Positions 56,822 to 64,000 of a stretch of DNA of 64,000 nucleotides are shown piece after piece. The position numbers were made by a program, and so were the translations under genes. The notes beneath the pieces were generated by a model, which did no database searches, was not told where the DNA came from, and saw only the letters and a program-made list of their open reading frames with translations. Position 1 is the first letter of the stretch; every line of letters begins with the position of its first letter. Origin of the DNA: Mesodorylaimus sp. YZB2_4 (taxonomy: Eukaryota > Nematoda > Enoplea > Dorylaimida > Dorylaimidae); NCBI GenBank assembly GCA_030248295.1, contig JASANH010000104.1, forward strand, positions 806,001 through 870,000. Direction: 5' to 3'.

Positions 56822-57757
56822 TGGAAGCAAGGAGCGCCCTTCCTCACGATACACACACCATCAACGTAGCATAAAAAAGAACGTTTTTCCAAGAATAGAA
56901 TCTTTTTTTGCGTTTCCGTAAAAAGGCTGACGGCCTTTTTGACAACGAAATATTCTAACAAAGCCAAATGAGTTTAGCTAAGCTTCATTCACGCGTTGAT
57001 TCACGCTAAGCCACGAAGAAAAGCTTATCACAGCTAGCATATATTCTGAACGCCTCCGCTCCAAAGCGATTCGGCCTTGAACAACCAGCCATTTGTTTGT
57101 TCTGCATTGTCTGTCTTCGTAGGGACTTCTTATTATTGCTGGAGGACGCAACCGCGCACATACCGTAAAAGCATAGGCAGTTCGTCATAGGCGGGAACTC
57201 AAATGTTTAAACTAGATCATTTTATACTGGCCTAGAATCGTGCTGCTTTTTGTGGTGCTTTTTTCATAACTTTAAGAAGGACTGAACATGCAATACGTAA
57301 TCTTTCTTTGAACACCCTTCTCCCACAAATATCATAGAGAAAGCCTGTCCGATAAGAAAAGTCCTATTGACAATGAAGTCTTGCTAGGTGCATGGAAGAC
57401 AACTTGAAACAAACTAGTCTCGACTGCGTCCACAATACGAAAATGGCCTAGCTTCACATTTCAAATAACTGCCATAAAAAAGAACCAAAACGAACAAAAA
57501 ATATGTGCTAACTGTATGTCAACTCAAAGGGGCACCATTTAGCACCAGCCCACGAACAGCCGAAGGAGAATGCAGCATTAGCAGCAGTGTGGGTCGCCAT
57601 ACCCAACATGACACAGTTTATACGAGTGGATTTGAAGGAATCGCAATCGTGCTCGATCGATAACAAAGGTGAAAAGTAGAGAAAACAAAGAACCACCACT
57701 TCCATTTCGAATTGACCAATGCAGTCGTGGTACGGCGGTCAGTTGAGAGTGCAATGC
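56822..57757. other. Intergenic region, fasciclin / junctophilin
   Basis: 936 bases, both neighbours on the minus strand, so this contains the fasciclin promoter and the junctophilin 3' flank. Short open frames show no family features. Confidence 0.5.

Positions 57758-64000
<6,243 letters not shown>

Overview
This window looks like nuclear DNA of a nematode or a very close relative. It has spliced protein-coding genes with short GT-AG introns, usually 50-500 bases. It also has two adjacent cuticle collagen genes with the nematode layout: an N-terminal membrane segment, a conserved N domain, Gly-X-Y blocks separated by cysteine clusters, and a Cys-x2-Cys tail ending Pro-Gly-Tyr. Several other genes (naked cuticle, site-1 protease, tamalin-type PDZ scaffold, UBL7, LETMD1, a noggin/trunk-like factor) suggest a lineage outside the Caenorhabditis group, perhaps early-branching. 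That placement is inference. I see no bacterial or viral segment.

Layout, left to right: LETMD1-like mitochondrial protein (minus, runs off the left edge); tamalin/GRASP-like PDZ scaffold (minus); UBL7 (plus); naked cuticle, a Wnt/Dishevelled regulator (plus); a repeat-rich gap; a serpin with an atypical reactive loop (plus); a one-exon secreted noggin/trunk-like cystine-knot protein (minus); two cuticle collagens (plus), the first with an intron-containing tRNA-Tyr in its intron 1; a 3.5 kb gap with a SINE-like element and a small ORF; a Sel1-repeat protein (minus); site-1 protease MBTPS1 (minus, 7.5 kb); DPH1 (minus); SmB/SNRPB (plus); V-ATPase subunit d (minus); Polybromo (plus, 8 kb); a four-domain fasciclin protein (minus); and junctophilin (minus).

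Several genes are arranged head to head with short shared upstream regions: tamalin/UBL7, DPH1/SNRPB and V-ATPase d/Polybromo. MBTPS1 and the Sel1 gene are close tandem neighbours, and a splice acceptor just upstream of the Sel1 ATG raises the possibility of trans-splicing or an operon. Apart from the two collagens, neighbours share no evident pathway; most are housekeeping, secretory or developmental genes.

Non-coding DNA is rich in inverted repeats of 165-580 bases, tRNA-derived SINE-like units, long G or C homopolymers and one notable element in an SmB intron. That element is bounded by two oppositely oriented arrays of a degenerate TTGCGCCG motif and resembles a foldback transposon. Exon models were built by hand from reading frame, splice-site consensus and remembered protein families. 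No alignment or database search was run, so boundaries should be taken as good hypotheses.
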